NCBI GenBank assembly: GCA_030144725.1
Contig: JASKMD010000005.1
Span: 2,721,476-2,785,475, forward strand
Reading direction: 5' to 3'
Source of the DNA: Haematococcus lacustris
Taxonomy: Eukaryota > Chlorophyta > Chlorophyceae > Chlamydomonadales > Haematococcaceae
Length of the DNA: 64,000 bases
The notes under the pieces are model-generated. The model did no database searches. It saw nothing but the letters and a program-made list of their open reading frames with translations, and was not told where the DNA came from. The position numbers and the translations under genes are program-made. Shown here piece after piece: positions 10,028 through 21,200 of the stretch. Within the stretch, counting starts at the first letter, position 1; each line of letters starts with the position of its first letter.

Positions 10028-10617
10028 TCGTGCCCATGACCAAGCTGCATGGTGCAGCCTATATGAGCAGTGATGGGTAGGGTGTTCTAGCCCTGCCCCC
10101 ACCACTTCCCTTAGCCCTGCTCTTCCTTCACCCTCACAGCCAATGGACATCCCAACCCTCTCCCCTCAACATCTTCAAGACTCAGATTGAGCGATGTGAG
10201 CAAAGGACAACAATAAGGTGGGAAGTGCACAATAGATCAAGCATGCAAGCGTACCATGCATCAACTGAAACTGCCAGCTTGGCCTTGCATTGCCTGGAGG
10301 ATTCTCACCAGGCAAGCAGCATGCCCTGCTGCACACTCCACTCCCTATTGCTGCCAAGCAAATGTTGCTGTGCTTCCTGTAACCTGTAAGCTGGCTGGGG
10401 TGCTCTGACCTCACCGCCCTAGTGGAGCTACTGCACATGCCCAAAGCTCTGGTCAGGCATACACAACAGGGTCATGTCGCATGCATGGCGTATGCTAATC
10501 ATGCAGGCGCCATGCTGGGCATGCCACATTGGGCCCAGGGCTGACAGCGCAAGCCAGCTGAGCAGCCGGTGGACGGCTGGCGTAGAGGGCGCATTTTTGG
10601 TGCAAGTCAGTGGGGTG
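10028..10617. other. Intergenic region, no gene seen
   Basis: Lies between the retroelement and the stop codon of the hydrolase-like gene. It probably holds the 3' UTR of that gene at its right end. I see no conserved coding or RNA feature. Confidence 0.5.
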
Positions 10618-13600
10618 TCAGCCGGCCAGCATGGCCTCACGGTTGACGGTGGCTGTGAAGTTGTTGTATGCCTTGATGGCGTCAGAGACCTGTGGCTGGA
10701 AGTAGGAACCGTTGGTGGCCAGGTTGGTGGACTCTGCAGCAAGAGGGGCGAGCAAGCAGGGGCTGGTGGCGGCAGGGGCAGGGGCAGGGGCAGGGGCAGG
10801 GGCAGGGGCAGGGGCAGGGGCAGGGGCAGGGGCAGGGGCAGGGGCAGGGGCAGGGGCAGGGGCAGGGGCAGGGGCAGGGGCAGGGGCAGGGGCAGGGGCA
10901 GGGGCAGGGGCAGGGGCACCACCTACACACTGGGCTGCAACAGCGTAAACAGCAAGGAGGGCGGCGAAGGGGCGGGGGCCGGGGTCGCACCTGGGTATAT
11001 GGCCAGGATGTCGTATGACCCCAGAGTCCAAAAGAAGCAGTGGCTGACAGGGTAGGTAGGTCCGCCCCCCTGCAGCCCGCCAGCAGCAGCAGCAGCATCA
11101 AGAGGAGTGAATGAATACCGTTGGTGCCACTGCAGTACCAGCATACTGTGCCACTCCTGCCACAGCAAGGGCTGCCTGAGTGGCCCCTGTGCAGCTGAGA
11201 GAGGCTGTGGTGGACAGGCTCCTCCTCACGGGCCTGCTATCATCGAGGTACTAGGAGTACACCTGTCAGTCAGGGGCCTCCTCAGGTGCCTGCTATGATA
11301 AAGACATTGCATATGGTTAAGGTAATGGAGTACGTTTCCTGCTTAGGAGTGTAATAGGGTGGTGGAGGAGGGGGCGGCCTGTGAAGGTGAGGGGCAGGGG
11401 CAGGGGTAGTGTCAGGGATGCCAGAGCCAGGGCCAGGTGCAGGTGCAGGGGCAAGCAATCCTCGGACCTGGGACAGCCACAGAATGGCTTTGGCCCAGAA
11501 CTGAATCATGAACTGGCGCACCTGGGGCAGGCAAGCAAGCAGCACAACAGCAGCAGACACCTCAGCAGCAGCAACAGCAGCAGCAGCTGCAGCAAGGCCG
11601 GCAGAAAGCAAAGGTGTCAGCTTTAGGGGCAGCCTGGGGCACCACTGCAACAGGTTCTATTTTTTAAAATAGCCAAGCTGATGCTGGTCTCGAAGGGTCC
11701 AGGACCATCACATGGCTGGTTACGCAGTTGATCCCGACTGGTATCGAAAAACAAGTATCGCAGCATTTTCTTATGCCAAAAAACAGTTTTTATTTATAAT
11801 TATACCAAAAAAATAATCGGTTACGAAGCAGCCGAGGCCAGCCAACGCAAGGGTCCGTCTGGCTCCGATCGTTACGTATCACGCAAAAAAAACTGCACTG
11901 CACGTGTATGCTGCACACAAACAGGGACACTAAGGGTAAGGGAGAGACTATCATCACACTGTCACCAGGCACTGTCATCAGGCGAAGCCAAGCGGCCATA
12001 CCGGATGGCAATCGCATGTCCACCACCTGCCGACCATATTGACGTACCGGAGGGTTGAGCCAGGGGTCGAGTGCTGCCTTGTACACCGCTGGATATGTTC
12101 CGAAGAACGGGTGCAGAGCGGCCTGCGTCGCGCTGTCGGCCGGCTTGGTGCCGTCGCCGCTCACTCCGCCGCCCATTCCGAACTCCGAGTAGTGAAAGGG
12201 GATGTTCCGCTCCTGCACCTCGCAAGACACGCCGTGCAGCAATGCGTTGTAAGAAATAAAAAGACGATGCGAGCCGGAGGCGTGCCGCGGCACCGCGCGA
12301 AAAACAGTTCATCACACCTTCATAATAGCCGCAATGTCGATGCTGGTGGTAGAAAGGAAATCAGCGGCGAAGGTGAACGCGCTGTTCTGCAGCTCCTGGA
12401 CTTTGAAGTCCGCGGTCAGCGAGGCGTACGCCGAAATGCCGTGGAAGTCACACGATTCCAGAAGGGCCCGCACGGCTGTGACATTCAGGAGCCCCTCTGG
12501 TGGAGGTCGAGGGATTTGAGAAATCGGTAGCGACTCCGTGTAAATGAGGCCTGTTTTGGTTGGGTCCGCTCGCGGGATCGACAAGCCATCAGTGTCGACG
12601 ACCTCAATCTGGAGAGCAGTATCTCCTGGAATCGCTGTCAGCAGCACAGGCAAGCAGACAGCTCTTGCGGCAAAGGCTTCGCATCAAAGGCTCCCGCAGT
12701 TTCAGCTAAGACGTGCTCGACGCTCCCCGTTCCCGATCAACTACCCTAACAAACTCACAGTCCCCGTCCCCACGATCACCTCCCCAGAGTACAACTCCGC
12801 AAGATGTGCGGTCACTCTTACCTACAGAAACCGGGGGCCGCTCCACCGTGATACGGGACACGGGCCCGGTAGCTGCGGGAAGCTGGAGCAGGCGGCGCCC
12901 CAACGGCAACGTACTGCTGGCAGCCACTAGAGTCGGCTCCGTAGGGAAGCTGACATTGTTGACCAGCACCATTGACCGCTTGAGGGGCCTTCCGACACGA
13001 TCGCCAGCGGTGGTGGGGGAGGGAGCAGTGGAGGGCAGAGGAGAGGGGAGGGGGGCAGCGAGGAGTGGGTCGGCAGGGGAGGGTGTAGGGATGGGGGGTT
13101 CAGGCACGGCACTGAGAGGGCTGAGAGTCTGATTGGCAGGGTCTGGCAGCGGGGTTGGCGTGGTGTCCAGGGTAGGGAGAGGGGGTGAGGGGAGGGGTAG
13201 GGAGGAGAGGGGGGCTGAGGGCGGGGTAGGGAGGGGAGCAGCTGTGGTGTTCTGAGGGGCCTCAGCTGAGGTGTTGCTGGGCAGGGCAGTTGAGAGCTCC
13301 CCCGGCAAGTTTGCCTGCCCCTGCGCCTGCACCACCCGGGGCAGCTGCAGGCCCCCCAGGATGACTTTGTTGAAGTTCCAGGACAGCCCGATCTTCACCT
13401 GGAAACACCCAGGCATAAGGGGGTAGGGTGTGTGGGTGCGGGGTGGGGGGTGGGGGGTGGGGGGTGAGGGCGGGGGGGTGTCATGGGAGGCCAGGGCACC
13501 GCACAGAGTTGGGGCAGGCTGGAGCGGGGATGCAGGGGAAGGTGGATGGTGTTGCAGCGGAGCAGGGATGGGGCTACGCGATGTCAGTGTTTGAGGGTAG

Positions 13601-16600
13601 GCCATGTGTAAGGGTGGGGAGGGGTAAGATGAGGTGGGTAGGGGGCTGGGTGGATGTGTTTGGTATTTGGCAGGACAGGCATTCATGGGCCTGCCAGGGC
13701 TGGTTCTGATTTGGACCTGGCATAGCAGGCGTGAAGTTGGTTGTGTGGGGTGCAGCGGCAGGTCATCTGCCCAGCCTCTGCAGCAGCAGCCCCTCACACA
13801 CCCCAGTCACACCTGCTTAGGGGGCAGCAGCACACCCTTGGCTGCTGCAGCTGCAATGATGCGTTGCCTGACCCTGGGCAGCAGCTCCGCGTAGGCGTTA
13901 GGGTAGCGCATCACAGTGGCACTCATCTCCCCCTGCACACAGATGCCAGATCGAGCCAGATCAAGCCAGATCATGCTATATCAGATCAGAGAACCAAATC
14001 AGATGAATCAAATCAGATCAGAGAACCAAATCAGATGAGATCAAAGTAGATCAGCCAGGTCGGGGCCATGCAAGAGCAGGGGCAGGACTGCTGCAAAGCA
14101 GGCGAGGTGTGGCCTGATGTGGGGCAGGTCAGCAGGGCTGCTCAAACGTGCTCGGTGTGGAGGGTCGGCCTGCTAGGTAGGCAGAGAGGCATCGGCAGGA
14201 AATTGCGACTACCCTGGTCAGGTTTGTCAGTGGTGGGCAGAGCTGCCCCACTTGCCTGGAGAGCAAAGTGAATGATGGTCCACGGCTTGACCACTGCGCC
14301 CACAGCATCAGCAATGGGGTTCAGCAGCACCTCCTCGTAAGTAAAGTTGCCGAGCCTGCATGGATATGGGTGGGGTGGGGTGGGGTGGGGTGGGGTGCAC
14401 CATCTTTTGGAAACGTGTGCTGGGAAGCTACCATCACTTGTGCCAGGCCACTTGACCTGCCAGGCAGCCTCCAGCCAGCCTGACTCCCTTCTGTCATGTT
14501 TGACCAGTGCGTGACTGCATACTGTAACTTACTGTGCCTGCCTGCTGTTCAGCTGTGGCCCTGGATGTCACAAGCGGCACACTACTGGTCAGTTGCTGCC
14601 ACCTGCAGCCAGGGCCAGGGCCAGGGCCAGGGCCAGGGCCAGGGCCAGGGCCAGGGCCAGGGCCAGGGCCAGGGCCAGGGCCAGGGCCAGGGCCAGGGCC
14701 AGGGCCAGGGCCAGGGCCAGGGCCAGGGCCAGGGCCAGGGCCAGGGCCAGGGCCAGGGCCAGGGCCAGGGCCAGGGCCAGGGCCAGGGCCAGGGCCAGGG
14801 CCAGGGCCAGGGCCAGGGCCAGGGCCAGGGCCAGGGCCAGGGCCAGGGCCAGGGCCAGGGCCAGGGCCAGGGCCAGGGCCAGGGCCAGGGCCAGGGCCAG
14901 GGCCAGGGCCAGGGCCAGGGCCAGGGCCAGGGCCAGGGCCAGGGCCAGGGCCAGGGCCAGGGCCAGGGCCAGGGCCAGGGCCAGGGCCAGGGCCAGGGCC
15001 AGGGCCAGGGCCAGGGCCAGGGCCAGGGCCAGGGCCAGGGCCAGGGCCAGGGCCAGGGCCAGGGCCAGGGCCAGGGCCAGGGCCAGGGCCAGGGCCAGGG
15101 CCAGGGCCAGGGCCAGGGCCAGGGCCAGGGCCAGGGCCAGGGCCAGGGCCAGGGCCAGGGCCAGGGCCAGGGCCAGGGCCAGGGCCAGGGCCAGGGCCAG
15201 GGCCAGGGCCAGGGCCAGGGCCAGGGCCAGGGCCAGGGCCAGGGCCAGGGCCAGGGCCAGGGCCAGGGCCAGGGCCAGGGCCAGGGCCAGGGCCAGGGCC
15301 AGGGCCAGGGCCAGGGCCAGGGCCAGGGCCAGGGCCAGGGCCAGGGCCAGGGCCAGGGCCAGGGCCAGGGCCAGGGCCAGGGCCAGGGCCAGGGCCAGGG
15401 CCAGGGCTTAGTCCAGTCACCTGGCCAGGGGGTCGAACACGATGCTGTTGCGCCAGGCAGCAGACGAGCGACTGCTTTCGTCCAGGTGGGTGATTATGGC
15501 CAGCTCATTCACACCCTGGTCACTGGCCAGCTGCATGCACAACTCCAGGCCTGAGGCCAGCTTCTGGATTAGCACCTGCGGGCAGGCAGCAAGGGGGTTA
15601 GGCAGCAGGGGGGTTAGGCAGGGGAGGGGAGGTATATTAGCTGCTGGTAGCTGACAGCAAGTGCCACCAAGCATGCGGTTGAGGGTCACTGTTGATAGCT
15701 AGTGCGTGGTTGCGGGCCTCACAGGTTTGCTAGCCCAGGGCCCAGGGCTCAGGGGAGCAGAAACCTCACTGCGCACTCATGCTCAACCCTCCCACCCTCC
15801 CACCCATCCCCACCCCCCACCCCTCCCACCCCTGACCCCTGACACCCTCTCATCCCAACCCACTCAGGCCCCCCTTCTCACCCGCCCACCCACTCGCCCA
15901 CCCACCCAGATGCCCCCTCTTCTTAAAACACCCTCACCTGGTCAAAACACCCTCACCTGGCCAAAAACATCCTCACCTAGTCAAGACACCCTCCACCCCC
16001 CCCCGGCTCCCCCTCCAGCCCTCCTCCCACCAGACACTGTGTGCTGCTTACCTCGTCCATGGGCTTGCACATGGGCTTTCCGTCCGTGTTGATCATGAAG
16101 CAGTAGCCGATGACGTCAGACTTGTCCGGCAGGGAGGACATCCAATATATGGTGGGGATCCACGCTAGCCTGGTCCCCCCCGCCCGACTCAAGGAGCGGT
16201 CCACCATGTCCGTGCATCTGCACCCATCACACTCAGGAGAGCCGCATGGGGCGACGTGGGGGTGGTTGGGGTGGTTCGATGGTTGGCTAGGCTGGTAAAG
16301 GCATTGCCAAGCCTGCCATGACTCGAGGTTGGGGGAGGGGAGCGGAGGGGAGGGGAGGGTTGATTGGCTCGTCTCATGGGCTGTGTGAGGCTGGGCTTAC
16401 AAGACAGGGCAGGTGGTGCGTGAGGTGGCCGGCTGCTTGGGCTGCTTATTGGTGCGGTACTGCCCACTAGGTCCGAATGCCCAGCAGCCATACCAGCTGG
16501 CGGTTGAGCAGTGCTTGCTGCCAACAAACTCCAGGCTGAGCTGCAAGCTGTGTGCATGCAGCAGGGCTGCCTGTTCTGCTCCTGCTGGCGTGCAAGAGGC

Positions 16601-17042
16601 TGTGGGAGAGAGGGCTGCGGGAGAGAGAGCGAACGAGCTGCGTCGTCGCACAGCGCGGCTATCTACGCGGCAGCTGCGACAAACAGGCTGCGCTGGTGGT
16701 TGCTAGCATGCCGAGCACCGCTCCAAGCTGCAGCAGGCGTCCCGACAGAGTCGGGGGCGCGAACCGAGCCTCGCAGAGCTCAGCGCGGCTGGCAGCGCTG
16801 CAATGTACGCTGCAGCTGCTCCATGCTCGTCGAATGATAGGTCAGACCAGCTACTGAGCAGCGGCTTGCCTCGTTTGAGCTTACCTCGAAGTGAAGGGCG
16901 GAACCAACTGGTACGGCTCTAGGTCGTACGCTCCCAGCACCGCGATGGCTGGGTTCAGTTCCACTGGGGAGCCCACTGCGCAAACGCTGTTGCGCAAGCG
17001 CAGCAGGACGACGACCACTCCCAGTGCTAATTTCTTCCACAT
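10618..17042 (-). CDS. Secreted glycoside-hydrolase-like protein, 12 exons
   Basis: Exons: 17042-16885, 16535-16401, 16217-16052, 15575-15421, 14355-14256, 13932-13813, 13398-12822, 12634-12318, 12212-12048, 11521-11468, 11069-10991, 10733-10618. All phases close to give about 713 residues. The start MWKKLALGVVVVLL is a signal peptide. Conserved-looking blocks are YGCWAFGPSG, LAWIPTIYW, LAIITHLDES, GLSWNFNKV, DFHGISAYASL, FHYSEFGMGGG and FFWTLGSYDILAIYP. The spacing of Trp/Tyr/His/Glu blocks, with YSEFG as a possible nucleophile strand, suggests a TIM-barrel hydrolase acting on wall or extracellular polysaccharide; that function is an inference. Exon 7 carries a long Pro/Ser/Thr-rich insertion typical of volvocine extracellular proteins. 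Intron 5 uses a GC donor (CCAG/GCAAGT). Introns 4 and 11 hold hexamer arrays. Confidence 0.7.
10770..10919. repeat. (GGGGCA)n hexamer array
   Basis: About 25 perfect hexamers in the last intron of the hydrolase-like gene, just upstream of the final acceptor. Its Pro-Ala and Gly-Arg ORFs are artefacts. Confidence 0.95.
14611..15407. repeat. (AGGGCC)n hexamer array, about 133 copies
   Basis: Nearly 800 bp of perfect hexamer fill intron 4 of the hydrolase-like gene (15420-14356). Because the unit is 6 bp, all six frames are open, which generates GPGP, GQGQ and ARAR pseudo-proteins of 270-350 residues. Pure copies imply recent expansion or slippage. Confidence 0.97.
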
Positions 17043-17399
17043 TCGATATCAGTGACAATGGCAACAAGCTGCCAAAACTTTTCTGCAAATCGCGCCCACA
17101 GTCACACCTCTGTCACACTTTCTCTCTTGATGGGTGGCCCCGTACATCTAGGCAAAGCGGAGCAAGGAGATGTAACGCTCAGCTCTCAAAGGCGGTTTGA
17201 GCGCCGCGTTTGAGTTGTTGCTTCGGGGCCCGGGTCCAGGCGCAGCACGGGGTCCTGAATGCAACAGATCGCGAGGGAGCGGTACGGGGTTTACCATCAA
17301 AACCGCCGCTCCCCACGCCACCAGCAGCTGCCCTCCTGCTCCGAGGACAGGATGTCAATCCATAACTGCCGGCAGCCTTGCTGCATGTTCTGCTCCAGC
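17043..17399. promoter_or_regulatory. Putative promoter region of the hydrolase-like gene
   Basis: Region 5' of the minus-strand start at 17042. I see no clear TATA box. Beyond about 17200 it merges into the retrotransposon remnant on the plus strand. Confidence 0.3.
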
Positions 17400-17691
17400 A
17401 CTGCCATCTAGTTTGTGTGCGTCAATCTCTGCCCTGCGCTCTTGCCTACCTTGTACATGCACCAGATGCACAGAGGGGGTAGTGGATGACGCCATGCATT
17501 TCATATTTGAGTGCACTGCCACGAGTTCCATCAGGGAGCAGCCGGAGTTTGCCATGACTTTACAAAACAATAATGAGAAATTGCATGACTTCATGTTGAG
17601 CCCATGTGCACCTTTGTTTGTGCACCTTGCTTTGAAGTGCGTTACAGAAAGTCCCGAACCCCTAGAGGGGGAGGGCAGCCTAGCAGCCTAA
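17400..17691 (+). pseudogene. 3' end of a non-LTR retrotransposon ORF2 (zinc-binding tail)
   Basis: The frame contains CTRCTEGVVDDAMHFIFEC, a CX2CX9HX4C pattern followed by an Arg/Gln-rich helix. It matches the small zinc-binding domain found C-terminal to the reverse transcriptase of LINE elements (zf-RVT type). It ends in a normal stop at 17689-17691. No reverse transcriptase or endonuclease sequence is upstream, where hydrolase exon 1 is reached within 360 bases, so this is a 5'-truncated insertion. Confidence 0.55.
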
Positions 17692-18230
17692 TGGCTGACG
17701 GCTTAAGCGGTGTAAGCCACATCAACATCTTGCCTACCTTGCTAATCAAGCCACCATCATCCTACTCGTCATTGCAGCCGCATGAGGACCAGGTTTGTGT
17801 ACAACACAAGGTCAGAGTCACCCATCAGCGTACATCAGCCAGCCTGCGCCTGTCGGAGCCCAACAGCTAACTCCACAGGCCAGTCCTAAGGATGGGACAG
17901 TTGAAATCTGTTGTTGCCGACAGCTTTAGCCACCACTTTTGAATGCATGTGCCAGCTGGGCCCATTTCAAGCCAGCCTGAGTTCTGTTGCATGGAAGCCA
18001 CATGCCACGTGCCACATGCCAGATGGGTCCTGCAGGTAATAGTGCGCTTGCGACCTGACCATTTCAGGCGCGTTGCAGCCTGCGCAGCCTTCCCTCACGC
18101 GTGTGTGTTCTGCCCGTTTCCCTGATCATTCACAGGCTAGAAGTACCCCGCCGCTGACCACAGCAGTGCTGCTTGCGCACTGCCACTAACTAACAAATGC
18201 CACTAGCCGTAACTGCACGTGGTGTGGCGG
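17692..18230. other. Intergenic region, no gene seen
   Basis: Lies between the LINE remnant and the stop of the plastid-protein gene. It probably includes the LINE 3' tail and the 3' UTR of the gene to its right. No conserved ORF or RNA was recognised. Confidence 0.5.
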
Positions 18231-21200
18231 TCAGTGTGAAGTGACGAGCGCCGCCATGAGGCCGAGAGGCCCGAGCAGCACCGCAACCGCCACAAGCGCG
18301 GCGGCCCGCGCTGACTTTTCGTCGGCCAGTCTATCCGCTTCGCTGGCCACCCATATCTGCAAGTGCCACGTAGAACAGTACAACGCAGTATCGCAGTATC
18401 GCCAGTACTTGCGCGTTGAACTCACACCGCCGCACCTCACCTTATTCCTGTCCACAAGGGGGCGGAAGAAGCGCGCGTACTCTTCCTTGCGCGGCGCGTA
18501 TGTGATTTGGTCCGCCTGCGCCGAGCGGACAGGGGCAGGTCATGCGCGAGGCAGTTGTGTATGGCCGTTGCTTACCACACTTCGGTGACTTTCTGTAGGG
18601 ATCACTGTGTACTCGCCCCGGCCGCCCTTGCTTGGTCCATACCTACAGAACCTAGCTCGCCCAGGCTGCCCTCATGGCCTCCCCCTACCTTGAGGAAGAC
18701 AGCCGCCTTGAAGCCAAACAGCATTTGCTTGGCCTTGCGCGACACAGATGCCACGGCATGGCCCTGCACATGCATGCAGATCAGATCAGCTTTCACCTTG
18801 CCTAACGAGACTCCTGCCTGGGCAACAGTAGGTCACAACAGGACCACATGCTGCACATCTTTCAAATGCGCCTGAACTCAAGCCTGAGATGCCAGCACAT
18901 GGCATCCATGCAAGCGACATCTGTAGCGCACTGTCTAACCAAGTAACTCAACATGTGACTAACCAACCACCTATCCCACGTCTCCCCCATCTTCCCCTCA
19001 TATCCTCAGACTGCCTGCAGCACAGCTTATGGCTTGCACGAGCCTGGGAATGCCAGAGGGTATGTGTACTGCCCACCTGCAGTTGGCGGTACAGCTTCTG
19101 GGCAGGTTCACTGAGGCCCTGAGAGTCCAGGATGATGGCGGCTTGCATACCAGCCAGGCCGCCCACCCGGGACTGCATGGAGCATGGAGTATGGTGCATG
19201 GAGGCGCATCCCCATTGCTATGAGCAGGACCCCACAGTAGGTCGACACAGCGCGCCAGGCTGCCAGGATGCCAGGCCAGCAGGTCACAGCACTAGGTGTG
19301 ACACGCTGTGTCACACTCCAGCCCTGCACACACCCCTGCACACCTTCCGACACTAGCTTCCCTCTGTGCCTTCCCTGACTCCCTTGCACCAGTGAACCAG
19401 TGTTGCCTAGCAGGTCCCAGCACTAGGTTGCCCCGCTTGCATATAGCTCCCCTGACCAGCTTACAGCCCCTAGCTCCCCCCCGCCCTCCCTCAGCCCCCT
19501 CTCACTCCTTCTCCCCCTCCGCCTCCTCCACACCCCTCCTCCTGCTGCCCTTGCATGCAAGCTGGCCAGCCTCTGCCGGGCCATGCACTTGCTGACTTGC
19601 CTACTTCAGGGGACCAGGAGTGACCCAAGTGTGACCAGGGGCAGGCAGCACAGAGCACGCCCAACCAAGACCCAGTGTGTGGCCAGGCTCTGCTCGGCTC
19701 GGCCCCCCTGCCCCCTGCCCGCCCCCCTGCCCACCCCCTGCCGCCCCCCCTGCCCTCTCCCCCTGCCCCACCCCCACCCTTCCCTTCCCCCCGGCCCCAG
19801 CCCTGCTCCCTTTCACCTTCAGGGGCACCAGGCCCAGGGCCTTGTTGAACAGGTCGTAGGCGGCCTGCAGCTCCGCTTTGCCAAACAGCTCCATGCCCTG
19901 GGCGTACAGTGCCTCCGCCTCCGCCTCAAGCCCAGGGTCTAGCTCGAGGCCCATCTGACGCAAGGCCACACAGCAGGGCGGGGAAGGTGCACAGGGGGCG
20001 GGTGGAACAGGGCTGGATCCCACTCTCAACCCCCCTCTCACCCTGGCTCAAAAGACTCACATTTGTCACACCATGCTGCTGCACCCGGTCTTTGCTAGGG
20101 CCCCTTCCTACACCCCTGCCACCGCTTGCACTGGCCCCCCCACTTGTTTTTACCCTTTGCCCTGCCCTTGCATCCCCCCTGCCTCCCCCCTGCCTCCCCC
20201 CTCCACTTCCCCCCTCCATCTCCCTCCGTTTCCTCCCACCCTCCAACCCCTTCCCCTTCCATCTCGTTTCCCTTCCCCTTCCCCTTCCATCCCCTTCCGT
20301 CCCTGCAGCCCCCGCCCCCCTCCATCTCCCTCTGTTTCCTCCCACCCTCCACCCTCCACCCCCCTTCCCCTTCCATCTCGTCCCTGCAGCCCCCACCCCC
20401 CTGACCCTGCTGCCCCCACCCCCCTGACCCTGCAGCCCCCACCCCCCTGACCCTGCAGCCCCCACCCCCCTGACCCTGCCGCCCCCACCCCCCTCACCTT
20501 GTCCCTGCCGCCCCCACCCCCTCACCTTGTCCCTGCCGCCCCCACCCCCTCACCTTGTCCCTGCCGCCCCCACCCCCTCACCTTGTCCCTGCCGCCCCCA
20601 CCCCCTCACCTTGTCCCTGCCGCCCCCACCCCCCTCACCTTGTCCCTGCCGCCCCCACCCCCTCACCTTGTCCCTGCCGCCCCCACCCCCTCACCTTGTC
20701 CCTGCCGCCCCCACCCCCTCACCTTGTCCCTGCCGCCCCCACCCCCTCACCTTGTCCCTGCCGCCCCCACCCCCTCACCTTGTCCCTGCCGCCCCCACCC
20801 CCTCACCTTGTCCCTGCCGCCCCCACCCCCTCACCTTGTCCCTGCCGCCCCCACCCCCTCACCTTGTCCCTGCCGCCCCCACCCCCTCACCTTGTCCCTG
20901 ACGCCCCCACCCCCTCACCTTGTCCCTGACGCCCCCACCCCCTCACCTTGTCCCTGACGCCCCCACCCCCTCACCTTGTCCCTGACGCCCCCACCCCCTC
21001 ACCTTGTCCCTGACGCCCCCACCCCCTCACCTTGTCCCTGACGCCCCCACCCCCTCACCTTGTCCCTGACGCCCCCACCCCCTCACCTTGTCCCTGACGC
21101 CCCCACCCCCTCACCTTGTCCCTGACGCCCCCACCCCCTCACCTTGTCCCTGACGCCCCCACCCCCCTCACCTTGTCCCTGCCGCCCCCACCCCCCTCAC

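Noticed and set aside
10474..11055. Gly-Arg repeat protein on the plus strand
   Set aside because: Translation of the (GGGGCA)n intron array antisense to the hydrolase-like gene.
14494..15554. Proteins of 270-350 residues made of GP, GQ or AR dipeptides
   Set aside because: They are translations of a pure 6-bp repeat inside an intron; all six frames are open by construction.
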